NCBI GenBank assembly: GCA_035534615.1
Contig: DATLRO010000089.1
Span: 111,160-175,159 of the forward strand
Source of the DNA: JAGWRA01 sp035534615
GTDB taxonomy: Bacteria; Acidobacteriota; Vicinamibacteria; Vicinamibacterales; CAVVIG01
DNA: 64,000 nt
Direction: 5' to 3'
Shown here: positions 9,960 through 18,868 of the stretch, in pieces
Numbering within the stretch: the first letter of the stretch is position 1
Layout of the letters: each line of letters starts with the position of its first letter
Position numbers and translations under genes: made by a program
The notes under the pieces: model-generated
The model's input: only the letters and a program-made list of their open reading frames with translations
Databases searched by the model: none
Told to the model about the DNA's origin: nothing

Positions 9960-11555
9960 ATGAGCATCGAGGTGGGGCAGCTTCGCGACCTTCGGTCGCA
10001 CGGGATCATGAATTCCCCGCGGATCTGGTGGAATCTGCCGGCCGCCGTCCTGTATGAGGAAGCCGTGCGGCGCCACGAGGGGCTCGTGGCCGACGCCGGC
10101 CCGCTCGTGTGCCGGACGGGCCAGCACACCGGCCGTTCGCCCAACGACAAGTTCTTCGTCTATGAGCCGTCGAGCGCGTCGAAGATCTGGTGGGGCGCGA
10201 ACCGCCCGCTGGACGAAGCGAAGTTCGACGGCCTGCACCGGCGGATGCTGAACTACCTGGACGGCAGGGAACTGTTCGTGCAGGACTGCTACGGCGGAGC
10301 CGATGCGGAGTACCGGCTGCCCATTCGCGTGATCACCGAATACGCGTGGCACAGCCTGTTCGCGCGCAACCTGTTCATCAACGAGCACGATCCGGCGCGC
10401 CTGGCCTCGCACCAGGCGGAGTTCGTCGTGCTCTGCGCGCCCGGCTGCCGCGCGGTCCCCTCCGAGGACGGCACGAATTCGGAAACCTTCATCGTGCTGA
10501 ACCTGGCGAAGAAGATCGTGCTCATCGGGGGCACCCAGTACGCCGGCGAGATCAAGAAGTCGATCTTCACCGTGCTCAACTACCTGCTCCCGCTGCGCGA
10601 CGTGCTGTCGATGCACTGCTCGGCCAACATCGGGCCGGGCGGCGACGTGGCGCTGTTCTTCGGGCTCTCGGGAACGGGCAAGACGACGCTGTCGAGCGAT
10701 CCGGCCCGCCGCCTGATCGGCGACGATGAGCACGGCTGGAGCGATCGCGGCGTGTTCAACTTCGAAGGGGGCTGCTACGCGAAGACGATCCGGCTGTCGC
10801 CCGAGGCGGAGCCGGAAATCTATTCGACGACGCGCCGCTTCGGCACGGTGCTGGAGAACGTGGTCATCGATCCGGCCACGCGCGCACTCAACCTGGACGA
10901 CGAGGCGTTCACCGAGAACACGCGCGCGGCGTATCCGATCTCGTTCATCGCCAATGCCGAGTTGTCGGGGCAGGGGGGGCACCCCAGCAACGTCGTCCTG
11001 CTGACGGCCGACGCGTTCGGCGTCATGCCGCCGATCGCGCGCCTGACGCCCGAGGCGGCACGGTACCACTTCATCTCCGGGTACACCGCCAAGGTGGCCG
11101 GCACCGAGAAGGGGGTCACCGAGCCGAAAGCGACGTTCAGCACCTGTTTTGCCGCACCGTTCCTCCCCCTGCCGCCGACGACGTATTCGCGGCTGCTCGG
11201 CGAGCGGATCGTCAGGCACAACGCGTCGGTGTGGCTCGTGAACACCGGCTGGACCGGCGGGGCGTACGGCACGGGGCGGCGGATGAAGATCGGGTACACG
11301 CGGGCGATGGTTCGCGCGGCGCTGTCGGGGCAGCTCGACGGCGTGCATTACGAGCTCGATCCGGTCTTCAACGTCGAAGTGCCGACCAGCTGTCCGGACG
11401 TGCCGTCGGAAGTGCTCCGGCCCCGGAACACCTGGACGAAGCCGGACGAGTACGACATTCAGGCGCGGAAGCTGGCGAGGATGTTCATCGAGAACTTCAA
11501 GAAGTTCGACGGCGACGTGCCGGCGGACGTGATCGCCGCCGGCCCGCGCGTCTGA
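9960..11555 (+). CDS. pckA: phosphoenolpyruvate carboxykinase (ATP)
   Basis: PckA converts oxaloacetate and ATP to PEP, CO2 and ADP, the entry step of gluconeogenesis, in the cytoplasm. The 531-residue product has the oxaloacetate-binding TGQHTGRSPNDK region, the kinase P-loop FFGLSGTGKTTLSSD, the metal-binding IGDDEHGW and the GTGRRMKIGYTRAM segment typical of the ATP-dependent family. The start is ATG 9960 with GGGAG seven bases upstream. A TTG two codons earlier is rejected. The gene stands alone behind its own promoter and is followed by a strong hairpin, so it is probably monocistronic. Confidence 0.97.
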   Translation: MSIEVGQLRDLRSHGIMNSPRIWWNLPAAVLYEEAVRRHEGLVADAGPLVCRTGQHTGRSPNDKFFVYEPSSASKIWWGANRPLDEAKFDGLHRRMLNYLDGRELFVQDCYGGADAEYRLPIRVITEYAWHSLFARNLFINEHDPARLASHQAEFVVLCAPGCRAVPSEDGTNSETFIVLNLAKKIVLIGGTQYAGEIKKSIFTVLNYLLPLRDVLSMHCSANIGPGGDVALFFGLSGTGKTTLSSDPARRLIGDDEHGWSDRGVFNFEGGCYAKTIRLSPEAEPEIYSTTRRFGTVLENVVIDPATRALNLDDEAFTENTRAAYPISFIANAELSGQGGHPSNVVLLTADAFGVMPPIARLTPEAARYHFISGYTAKVAGTEKGVTEPKATFSTCFAAPFLPLPPTTYSRLLGERIVRHNASVWLVNTGWTGGAYGTGRRMKIGYTRAMVRAALSGQLDGVHYELDPVFNVEVPTSCPDVPSEVLRPRNTWTKPDEYDIQARKLARMFIENFKKFDGDVPADVIAAGPRV

Positions 11556-11559
11556 CACC

Positions 11560-11603
11560 GGCCGGGCGGCGCACGCGGGTCCCCCGCGGCGCGCCGCCCG
11601 GCC
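11560..11603 (+). terminator. very stable GC hairpin just after pckA
   Basis: Arms of 13 bases (11560-11572 and 11591-11603) are perfect inverted repeats. Inside them a 6-base pair set (11574-11579 with 11583-11588) extends the stem across a small bulge. It starts 4 bases after the pckA stop. No U-tract follows, so it would be a non-canonical terminator or an mRNA 3'-end stabiliser. Confidence 0.5.
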
Positions 11604-11643
11604 ACCCCTCGGCCCTCCCACGCGGTCGTCCCCTGGCGCGGTT

Positions 11644-13101
<1,458 letters not shown>

Positions 13102-13153
13102 CCCGGAGGGCGGGCCCCCGACGCCGCGCCGCCGGACGCGGCCACGGCGCGTG

Positions 13154-13162
13154 TGCTACACT
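13154..13162 (+). promoter_or_regulatory. candidate extended -10 promoter of ftsEX
   Basis: TGC immediately followed by TACACT (13157-13162) forms an extended -10 element in the gatB-ftsE gap. No good -35 is present. The predicted start lies about 47 bases before the ftsE GTG. Confidence 0.4.
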
Positions 13163-13215
13163 GCCGCGTCCTCCCCGCGGTGCGGAGTCGGATCCCCGGA
13201 CGGGGCGCTGCCAGC

Positions 13216-13875
13216 GTGATCGAAACGCATCGACTCTCCAAGGTCTACCGCCGCGGCGTCTACGCGCTGCGTGACGTCTCTCTCCAGATCGACAAGGGCG
13301 AGTTCGTCTTCCTGACCGGCCCGAGCGGGGCCGGGAAATCCACGTTTCTGCGGCTGCTGCTGTGCGAGGAGCGGCCGAGCGACGGCACGCTGGTCGTCGG
13401 CGGGCGCAACCTGGCGGAACTGGGCGCGCGCGACGTGCAGGCGTACCGGCGGACGCTCGGATTCGTGTTCCAGGATTTCAAGCTGATTCCCCGTCTGACG
13501 GTGCTCGAAAACGTGGCCTTCGTGCTGCGCGTGCTCGGCATGTCGAGCGTGCAGCAGCGGCGGCGGACGTTCCAGGTGCTCAAATGGGTGGGCCTGCAGC
13601 ACCGCATGAACGCCTATCCGCAGGATCTGTCCGGCGGCGAGCAGCAGCGGATTGCCATCGCGCGCGCGCTCGTCAACGATCCGGCCCTCGTGCTCGCCGA
13701 TGAGCCGACCGGCAACCTCGACCCCGACCTGTCGCTGGAAATCATGAACCTGTTCCGGGAGATCAACGCGCGCGGGACGACGGTGCTGGTGGCGACCCAC
13801 GACCGCGAGCTCATCCGTCAGGTCGGGCGCCGCGCCGTAACGCTCGATCAGGGCCACGTCGCGGAGTTGGCGTGA
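13216..13875 (+). CDS. ftsE: cell-division ATP-binding protein FtsE
   Basis: FtsE is the ATPase of the FtsEX complex, which transmits ATP hydrolysis across the inner membrane to activate septal murein hydrolases. The 219-residue product (the family is usually about 222) has Walker A GPSGAGKST, signature LSGGEQQR, Walker B LVLADEPTGNLD and switch His THDRE. The ELGARDVQAYRR and DFKLIPRLTV segments are typical of FtsE rather than other ABC ATPases. GTG 13216 gives the normal FtsE length; the frame extends further upstream but without family similarity. It overlaps ftsX by one base (TGATG). Confidence 0.93.
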   Translation: MIETHRLSKVYRRGVYALRDVSLQIDKGEFVFLTGPSGAGKSTFLRLLLCEERPSDGTLVVGGRNLAELGARDVQAYRRTLGFVFQDFKLIPRLTVLENVAFVLRVLGMSSVQQRRRTFQVLKWVGLQHRMNAYPQDLSGGEQQRIAIARALVNDPALVLADEPTGNLDPDLSLEIMNLFREINARGTTVLVATHDRELIRQVGRRAVTLDQGHVAELA

Positions 13876-14759
13876 TGAGCGCGCTGGGCTATTCGATCGA
13901 GCAGGCGGCCGTCAGCCTGTGGCGCGGCCGGGGCGCGAGCGCGCTCGCGGTCGTCACCATCACGCTGGCGATGTTCGTGCTCGGCGGAGTCCTCCTCCTC
14001 GCGCTGAACGTCGAGCGGCTGGCCGCCGCGTGGCGCAGCTCCGCCGAGCTCTCCATCTACCTCACCGACGACGTGTCGGCGGCGCAGCGGACGACGATCC
14101 TGGAGATGCTGGCCGCCAGCCCGGTGGTGGCCGGACACGAGGAGGTCTCGAAGGCGCAGGCCCGGCAGCGGTTCGCGCACCTGTTCCCCGACCTGGCGGG
14201 CCTGGTCCCGGAGGGCGGCAACCCGCTGCCCGCGTCGATCGAGGTCCGGCTCAAGCCGGGCGCCGCGCCCGACGCCGTCATCCGGGCGCTCGCCGATCGG
14301 CTGCGGTCGACCGCCGGCGTCAGCGACGTCCGGTACGACCGGCGGTGGATCCACCGGCTCCTCACGCTGGCGGGCCTCGTGGACGGGATCGGCCTCCTGC
14401 TCGCCTCCATGCTGTCGGTCGCCGGCGCGCTCAGCGTGGCCATCGTCGTCCGGCTGGCGCTGTTCGCCCGGCGCGACGAGGTCGACATCATGCGCCTCGT
14501 CGGGGCGCCGCTGTCGTACCTGCGCGGTCCGTTCGTCGTCGAGGGGCTGCTGCACGGCGGCCTCGGCGCGATCCTGGGACTGCTGATCCTGCTGGCGGGG
14601 CAGGCGGCGGCCCGCGCCGCGTACGGACCGGCGCTGGAGATGGCCCTGGGCGTTTCGCCCCTGTGGTTCCTGCCGGTCAAGCTGTGCGCGCTGCTCGTGG
14701 CGGGGGGCATGGCCGTCGGCGGCCTTGGCGGAATCGTGGCGGCCTGGAGCGGCCGATGA
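13875..14759 (+). CDS. ftsX: cell-division permease-like protein FtsX
   Basis: FtsX is the four-TM partner of FtsE. Its periplasmic loop contacts amidase activators or hydrolases. The 294-residue product has a first membrane helix at about 22-44 and a periplasmic domain of about 125 residues with the LSIYLTDDVS and VRLKP patterns of the family. Three further helices follow in the C-terminal half, and EVDIMRLVGA marks the conserved cytoplasmic coupling loop. ATG 13875 overlaps the ftsE stop, so the two are translationally coupled. A GTG one codon earlier is possible. Confidence 0.92.
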   Translation: MSALGYSIEQAAVSLWRGRGASALAVVTITLAMFVLGGVLLLALNVERLAAAWRSSAELSIYLTDDVSAAQRTTILEMLAASPVVAGHEEVSKAQARQRFAHLFPDLAGLVPEGGNPLPASIEVRLKPGAAPDAVIRALADRLRSTAGVSDVRYDRRWIHRLLTLAGLVDGIGLLLASMLSVAGALSVAIVVRLALFARRDEVDIMRLVGAPLSYLRGPFVVEGLLHGGLGAILGLLILLAGQAAARAAYGPALEMALGVSPLWFLPVKLCALLVAGGMAVGGLGGIVAAWSGR

Positions 14760-14784
14760 CGCGAGGATGCGGGAACGACGCGCG

Positions 14785-14813
14785 TTGACACGCGGGCGCT
14801 CGCGCACTACACT
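14785..14813 (+). promoter_or_regulatory. near-consensus sigma70 promoter with almost no leader
   Basis: TTGACA (14785-14790), 17 bases, then TACACT (14808-14813). The -35 is a perfect match. The predicted transcript start near 14820 is only about 7 bases before the ATG at 14827, which has no clear ribosome-binding site. Confidence 0.8.
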
Positions 14814-14826
14814 TGAAAACGGCTTC

Positions 14827-15138
14827 ATGCTTCAGTCGAAGAAACAGCCAGCTCGCCTCCTGAGTGATCCCCGGGCCGTGCGTCCGCCGGTTCCCCGCAG
14901 TCGCGCCGACTTCTATCGGGAAGAATTCATCAAGCAACGACTGTCTCTGGAGCGCCAGCGCCAGTACTTCTCGGAGCGGGCGATCCGGGACGTGGACGAG
15001 GCCATCGCGCGGATCATCGGGCAGCTCGAAGTGCTCTGCACGCGCGACAACGCCGACGAAGTGATGAGCCAGCTGCTCCGCAAGATTGATGTCCTGACCG
15101 GCCTGTCGGCCTGGTCTGATCCCAAGAACCTGCACTGA
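14827..15138 (+). CDS. conserved small protein of unknown function, 103 aa
   Basis: I do not recognise this family. The product is 103 residues, charged and without a signal peptide or membrane helix. A basic N-terminal 25 residues is followed by a long predicted amphipathic helix (FIKQRLSLERQRQYFSE onward) and a second helical segment ending in SDPKNLH. It has its own strong promoter immediately upstream and lies between ftsX and the glycerate kinase gene. Its stop codon overlaps the proposed CTG start of that kinase gene. Typical codon use for the region and the promoter argue that it is real. A cytoplasmic helical, perhaps oligomeric, protein is the most that can be inferred. Confidence 0.7.
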   Translation: MLQSKKQPARLLSDPRAVRPPVPRSRADFYREEFIKQRLSLERQRQYFSERAIRDVDEAIARIIGQLEVLCTRDNADEVMSQLLRKIDVLTGLSAWSDPKNLH

Positions 15139-16487
15139 GCCGATCGCTTCCCGCACTTCGGGCGGATCTCCTTCGCATCCTGCGCGCCGGCATCGACGCC
15201 GCCAGCGGCGGCCGGCTGCTGGCCCGCGCCCTTCAGCAGCATGATCGCGCCGATCCCCTGTGGACGCGCCCCGTCTGGGTGATTGCGGCCGGCAAGGCCG
15301 CGGCCTCCATGGCCGCCGTCTTCGCGGAGGCCGCCGGCGATCGCCTGCGCGGCGGCCTGGTGGCCGGTCCGGCGCCCGGCGCCGGGGTGGCGCCGCCGCT
15401 CGAATGGATCACCGCCGGGCATCCCGTGCCGGACGCCGGCAGTCTCGCGGCCGGGCGGCGAGCGCTGGCGATTGCCGCCGGCATGGGCGCCGACGACTGC
15501 CTCGTCGTGCTGCTGTCGGGCGGCGCGTCGGCCCTGCTGACCGCGCCGGCGGTCGGCCTGACGCTCGGCGATCTCCAGGCCACCAACCGGCAGTTGCTTC
15601 GATCGGGCGCCGACATCGAGGCGGTCAACACCATCCGGCGGCACCTGTCGGCCATCAAAGGCGGCTGGCTGGCCGTGTCGGCCGCCGGCGCCACCCGCGC
15701 GTTCGTCGCCTCGGACGTCGTCGGCGACGATCTGAGCGCGATCGGATCGGGCCCCACCGTGCCGGACGCCACGACCTTCAACGACGCGCTGGCGACGGCC
15801 GAACGGTTCGGCGGCCTGGCGGCCTATCCGGAGCCGGTCGTCCGGCGGCTCGTGGGCGGCGCGCGGGGTGAGTTCGCCGACACGCCGAAGCCGGGCGACA
15901 CGCGGCTGGCGCGGTCGTGGGCGCGGGTCATCGGCGGGCGGTGCGACGCGATCGAGGGGGCGCGGAGGGAGGCCGAGGCGCTCGGGTATGCGGTACGGCT
16001 GCGGCCCGATCCGGTGGTGGGCGAGGCCCGCGTCGCGGCGCCGGCTCATGTCGCGACGGCCGGGGCGCTTCTCGACGGCGTGCGCCGTCCGGCCTGCGTG
16101 CTCTCGGCAGGCGAGACGACCGTGCGCGTGACGGGAGGCGGCAAGGGGGGGCGTAACCAGGAATTCGCGCTCGCGGCAGTCGGCGCCGTCGAACGGCTTG
16201 GGCCATTCGTCGTTGCCGCCAGCATCGGCACCGACGGGATCGACGGGCCGACCGACGCGGCCGGCGGGATCGTCGACACGACCACACGAGCGCGGGCGCA
16301 GGCGGCCGGGCTCGCGCCGGCCGGCCGATACCTGGACGACAACAACGCGTATGCGTATTTTGCGGCGCTGGACGACCTCGTGCTGATCGGCCCGACCGAC
16401 ACCAACGTCGGCGATCTGCAGGCGATCCTGGTCGGAGACGAGCCGCCCGCGGATCCCGTGGCCGGGCGCCACGACCCGGCCCTCTGA
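15135..16487 (+). CDS. glycerate 2-kinase, MOFRL family
   Basis: This enzyme phosphorylates glycerate to 2-phosphoglycerate, feeding serine, glyoxylate or sugar-acid breakdown into lower glycolysis. The family core is clear: VIAAGKAAASMA (nucleotide-binding start), LLSGGASALL, NTIRRHLSAIKGG, SDVVGDD and the C-terminal MOFRL part (GGKGGRNQEFAL, GTDGIDGPTDAAGG). The first ATG/GTG/TTG in frame is GTG 15279, which would cut off the first helices. The family-like sequence (LRADLLRILRAGIDAA) continues upstream without interruption to CTG 15135, before which a TGA at 15117 closes the frame. I therefore propose a CTG start overlapping the preceding stop (450 residues). If GTG is used, the product is 402 residues. 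Confidence 0.85.
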   Translation: MSRSLPALRADLLRILRAGIDAASGGRLLARALQQHDRADPLWTRPVWVIAAGKAAASMAAVFAEAAGDRLRGGLVAGPAPGAGVAPPLEWITAGHPVPDAGSLAAGRRALAIAAGMGADDCLVVLLSGGASALLTAPAVGLTLGDLQATNRQLLRSGADIEAVNTIRRHLSAIKGGWLAVSAAGATRAFVASDVVGDDLSAIGSGPTVPDATTFNDALATAERFGGLAAYPEPVVRRLVGGARGEFADTPKPGDTRLARSWARVIGGRCDAIEGARREAEALGYAVRLRPDPVVGEARVAAPAHVATAGALLDGVRRPACVLSAGETTVRVTGGGKGGRNQEFALAAVGAVERLGPFVVAASIGTDGIDGPTDAAGGIVDTTTRARAQAAGLAPAGRYLDDNNAYAYFAALDDLVLIGPTDTNVGDLQAILVGDEPPADPVAGRHDPAL

Positions 16488-16584
16488 GGCGGCGATCCGG
16501 CAGGCGGGCCGGGCGTTCCGCCGTTCACCTTCAGACCGATTCTCACGAGTCCAGTCCGGGCGCCCATGCGCGCCCGGGCTGGCG

Positions 16585-16590
16585 TATAGT
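16585..16590 (+). promoter_or_regulatory. candidate -10 box (TATAGT) for rnr
   Basis: TATAGT ends 9 bases before the rnr ATG at 16600. No -35 match is seen at the usual distance. If used, the mRNA would have almost no leader. Confidence 0.35.
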
Positions 16591-16599
16591 CAGGGTTTC

Positions 16600-18858
16600 A
16601 TGCTGTCCAAGACTCAGGTGCTCGCGCGGATGCGCGAGAAAGTTCATCATCCTGCGACCGTGCGCGAGCTGCTGCGCGTGTTGCGCATCCCCCGGCACGA
16701 ACGGGTCGGATTCAAGCGGCTGCTCAACGGCCTCGTCGGCGACGGCGAGCTGATCGAGACGCGCGGCCACCGGTTCGGCCTGCCCGAGAACATGAGCCTC
16801 GTCGTCGGGCGGCTCGAGACGCGTGCCGGCGGCTTCGGCTTCGTGCTGCCCGAGCGTCCGGCCGATCTCGACGGCGATCTCTTCATTCCGTCCGGCGGGC
16901 TGGGCGAGGCGATGCACGGCGACCGCGTCGTGGCCCGGATCGAGCGGCTCAAGGAGGGCGGCCGCGCCGAGGGGCGCATCATCCGGATCCTCGAACGGGG
17001 CCTGGCGCACATCGTCGGCCGGTACGAACGTGACGGGAACGGCCTCGGCTTCGTCGTGCCGTTCGACCGCCGGATCCTGCTCGACGTCCAGATTCCCGCC
17101 GGCGAAGAAGGCGGCGCGCGGCCGGGGGAAATGGTGGCGGTCTCGCTCACCAGCTTCCCGACCCCGGGGCGCGGCGCGGCGGGACGGGTGTCCGAGGTGC
17201 TGGGCGACATCGACGCCCCCGGCGTCGACACGCGGATCATCATCCGGAAGCACGGCCTGCCGGACGCACACGGTCAGGCGGCGATCGACGAGGCGCTGGA
17301 GCTCGGCACGGCCGTCGCGGGGGCCGCCGTGCGCGAGCGGACCGATTTCCGCACCGTGCTGACGGTGACGATCGACGGGGAGCACGCGCGCGACTTCGAC
17401 GATGCGATTTCGATCGAGCGGCTGCCGAACGGCCATTACTGGCTGGGCGTCCACATCGCCGACGTCTCCCACTACGTGGAGGAAGGATCGGCGCTGGACG
17501 CGGAAGCGTACGAGCGCGGCACGTCGGTCTACTTTCCGGAGCGGGCCGTGCACATGTTCCCGGCGGAGCTGGCGACGGGGCTGTGCAGTCTCAACCCGCG
17601 GGTGGACCGGCTCGTCCAGTCGTGCCTCATGGAGGTGGATCGGCGCGGTGAAGTCCTCCGGGCCGAATTCCACGACGGGGTGATCAACAGCCGCGAGCGG
17701 ATGACGTATACGGACGTCAACGCCATCCTCACCGATCCCGACAGCGAGGCGGCGCGGCGGTACGAGCCGCTCGTCCCGACGTTCCGGCTGATGGAGGAGC
17801 TGTTTCACGTCCTGCACGAGCGCCGGCGGCGCCGCGGGTCGATCGATTTCGATCTGAACGAGGCGGCCGTCATCCTGGACGAGGGGGGGCTCGTCGAGGC
17901 GATTATCGCGCTCGAGCGCAACGTGGCGCACCGGCTCATCGAAGAGTTCATGCTGCTCGCGAACGAGACGGTGGCCGCGTACCTGGAAGACCAGGGGATT
18001 CCGAGCCTGTACCGGATTCACGAGGAGCCGGATCCGCTCAAGGTCGAGAAGTTCGAGGCGTTCCTGTCGGGATTCGGCTACAGCCTGGCGGCGCCGCCCG
18101 GCGCGGTGCGGCCGCGGCACTTCCAGCGGCTGCTGGACAAGATCCACGACAAGCCCGAGGAGAAGCCGATTGCCGCGCTCATGCTCCGGACGATGCAGAA
18201 GGCGCGGTACGCGACGCAGAACGTCGGCCACTTCGGGCTGGCGGCGGAGAGCTATACGCACTTCACGTCGCCGATCCGCCGCTATCCCGACCTCGTGGTC
18301 CACCGGCTGCTGCGTGCGGTGCGTCACGGCCGGGTGACGGCGGACCAGCGCGAGGCGCTCGAGGACGATCTCCCCGAGACGGCGCGCCACACGTCGGAGA
18401 TGGAGCGGCGGGCGGAAGACGCCGAGCGCGAGCTCGTCCAGTGGAAGAAAGTCCGGTTCATGGCCGACAAGGTGGGCGACGAGTTCGAGGGGTTCGTCAC
18501 CGGCGTCGCGGCGTTCGGCCTGTTCGTCGAGCTCGTCGAGCACTTCGTCGAGGGCCTCGTGCACATTTCGAGCATGGCCGACGACTACTACCGCTACGAC
18601 GAGACGGCACACGCCCTGCGGGGCGAGAACACCCAGCAGGTCTACCGTTTGGGAGACCGCGTGCGCGTGCAGGTCGTGCGCGTCGGGCTCGAGGAGCGGC
18701 AGATCGACCTCGGCCTCGTGGACGTCCTCGAGCGGGTCAGGCGGGACGAGCGCGCGCGCGGCCCGCGGCGGAGCAAGGCACGTCCGAAGCGCGACGGCCG
18801 GAGCCGGCGGCCCGGCCGGCGCGAGCGCCAGACCCGGAAGAAAGGACCCCGGCGCTAG
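16600..18858 (+). CDS. rnr: ribonuclease R
   Basis: RNase R is a 3'-to-5' exoribonuclease that degrades structured RNA, including defective mRNA and rRNA. The 752-residue product shows the expected order: N-terminal helix-turn-helix (1-65), two cold-shock OB domains (about 66-220), RNB catalytic domain (about 245-580), S1 domain (about 640-715, GFVTGVAAFGLFVEL) and a Lys/Arg-rich tail. The metal-binding aspartates lie in HARDFDDA (D265, D267, D268), and SYTHFTSPIRRYPDL is the conserved RNB end motif. It is followed after 10 bases by selB on the same strand. Confidence 0.97.
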   Translation: MLSKTQVLARMREKVHHPATVRELLRVLRIPRHERVGFKRLLNGLVGDGELIETRGHRFGLPENMSLVVGRLETRAGGFGFVLPERPADLDGDLFIPSGGLGEAMHGDRVVARIERLKEGGRAEGRIIRILERGLAHIVGRYERDGNGLGFVVPFDRRILLDVQIPAGEEGGARPGEMVAVSLTSFPTPGRGAAGRVSEVLGDIDAPGVDTRIIIRKHGLPDAHGQAAIDEALELGTAVAGAAVRERTDFRTVLTVTIDGEHARDFDDAISIERLPNGHYWLGVHIADVSHYVEEGSALDAEAYERGTSVYFPERAVHMFPAELATGLCSLNPRVDRLVQSCLMEVDRRGEVLRAEFHDGVINSRERMTYTDVNAILTDPDSEAARRYEPLVPTFRLMEELFHVLHERRRRRGSIDFDLNEAAVILDEGGLVEAIIALERNVAHRLIEEFMLLANETVAAYLEDQGIPSLYRIHEEPDPLKVEKFEAFLSGFGYSLAAPPGAVRPRHFQRLLDKIHDKPEEKPIAALMLRTMQKARYATQNVGHFGLAAESYTHFTSPIRRYPDLVVHRLLRAVRHGRVTADQREALEDDLPETARHTSEMERRAEDAERELVQWKKVRFMADKVGDEFEGFVTGVAAFGLFVELVEHFVEGLVHISSMADDYYRYDETAHALRGENTQQVYRLGDRVRVQVVRVGLEERQIDLGLVDVLERVRRDERARGPRRSKARPKRDGRSRRPGRRERQTRKKGPRR

Positions 18859-18868
18859 CCGCCCCGGG

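Noticed and set aside
15117..15119. In-frame TGA upstream of the glycerate kinase as a selenocysteine codon, prompted by selB
   Set aside because: No conserved coding sequence before it and no SECIS-like hairpin just after it; it is simply the end of the open frame.
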